Positions 7,383 to 7,897 of a stretch of DNA of 7,897 nt are shown here, piece after piece. Every line of letters begins with the position of its first letter. The first letter of the stretch is position 1. Made by a program: the position numbers and the translations under genes. This stretch comes from Spirosoma sp. (lineage in GTDB: Bacteria > Bacteroidota > Bacteroidia > Cytophagales > Spirosomataceae): contig JANXVQ010000551.1 in NCBI GenBank assembly GCA_025351545.1, positions 1 to 7,897 of the forward strand, in the 5' to 3' direction. A model generated the notes under the pieces. It saw nothing but the letters and a program-made list of their open reading frames with translations. It ran no database searches and was not told the origin of the DNA.

Positions 7383-7897
7383 ATGAGGAACATTATTCTA
7401 ATAACCATGGCGAGCACTTCGCTATCGTTGATGGCCTGTGGTCAGAGTGCGTCTACTAACACAGCACCGTCTACCCCGACCAGCAGCATTACCCCTGTAG
7501 AAACCAAAGAACCAAATTCGGCCTACAAACCGGCTTTTCCGGGCCAGACCAGAATAGCCGGTGTAAAATCAGCCACCAACTACGAAGGCAAGGTGTTAAC
7601 CGAAGCGCTTAAATTTCCGTGGGGTATTACGAGCCTGCCCGATGGCCGACTGCTCATCACCGAGCGAGAAGGAACAATACGCATTGTCACGCAGGCCGGT
7701 AAGGTATCGGAACCAATCGCAGGTATTCCGAAAGTTAATCCGTCCGGCCAGGGAGGGCTGTTGGGGATTCGGATTGATCCCGCTTTTGAGACAAACCGAA
7801 TGGTATACTGGGTGTTTTCTGAACCAAGTGCCGATGGGAATCTAACGGCTGTTGCCAAGGGCAAATTGTCGGCAGATGAGAAAAAAATCGAGGGAGC
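7383..7897 (+). CDS. Lipoprotein PQQ-dependent sugar (aldose) dehydrogenase, N-terminal part
   Basis: The frame is open from the ATG at 7383 to the window edge (171 codons plus two bases), so the C-terminus is missing. Residues 1-19 are a lipoprotein signal (hydrophobic MRNIILITM, then lipobox LMAC with C19), so the mature protein would be lipid-anchored at the cell envelope. A low-complexity Ser/Thr/Pro linker follows. From about residue 70 the sequence matches the glucose/sorbosone dehydrogenase beta-propeller family: LKFPWGITSLPDGRLLITER, EGTIRIV and later GQGGLLGIRIDPAF with MVYWVFSE. Known members oxidise aldoses with the cofactor PQQ. The PQQ- and calcium-binding residues mostly lie beyond the edge, so activity cannot be judged. 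The alternative ATG at 7407 would shorten the signal and is less likely. Confidence 0.9.
   Translation, partial: MRNIILITMASTSLSLMACGQSASTNTAPSTPTSSITPVETKEPNSAYKPAFPGQTRIAGVKSATNYEGKVLTEALKFPWGITSLPDGRLLITEREGTIRIVTQAGKVSEPIAGIPKVNPSGQGGLLGIRIDPAFETNRMVYWVFSEPSADGNLTAVAKGKLSADEKKIEG

Noticed and set aside
7580..7864. 94-residue minus-strand open frame at the right end
   Set aside because: It is antisense to the sugar dehydrogenase propeller, whose motifs are clear in the plus frame.

Overview
The window reads as chromosomal DNA from a Bacteroidota of the Cytophagales type, resembling Spirosoma and its relatives. This is inferred from several signs. Three intact genes have the Bacteroidota -7 element TAnnTTTG just upstream, Shine-Dalgarno sites are weak or absent, and the first gene is a secreted protein with Ig-like repeats typical of that phylum. 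No database search was possible, so family names rest on motif recognition.

Layout. Positions 1-675 (minus) hold the first 225 codons of a secreted, repeat-containing surface protein that runs off the left edge. Positions 676-1147 hold its leader and a stretch with no convincing intact gene. Positions 1148-1726 (plus) encode an AraC-type DNA-binding protein that lacks its usual N-terminal sensor half. It is followed by a SAM-dependent methyltransferase (1810-2622, plus) with its own -7 element and a strong intrinsic terminator (2681-2735). Converging on these are two minus-strand oxidoreductases. One is a zinc-dependent, probably NADPH-using alcohol dehydrogenase (2789-3832). The other is an aldo/keto reductase whose start is best placed at 5090. 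A perfect 15-bp inverted repeat lies between them (4024-4081). Positions 5235-5946 contain no intact gene but do hold recognisable debris: a C-terminal piece of an NmrA-like NAD(P)H-binding protein and a frameshifted IS1-type InsA zinc-ribbon piece. A complete AraC-family regulator follows (5947-6822, plus), then a decayed LytTR regulator (about 6917-7289). The last feature is the start of a lipoprotein PQQ-type sugar dehydrogenase (7383 to the right edge).

How the genes may work together. The alcohol dehydrogenase, the aldo/keto reductase and the complete AraC regulator look like a small carbonyl/alcohol redox module. The octamer TTGATTTT occurs four times in the window, by manual scan. Every copy is in non-coding DNA upstream of one of these three genes. 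Two copies form 21-bp-spaced direct repeats next to the -33 element of the aldo/keto reductase promoter, which is the usual geometry of AraC-type activator sites. This is the most testable idea in the window. No novel defence, mobile or biosynthetic system is evident. The other notable pattern is the density of gene relics.
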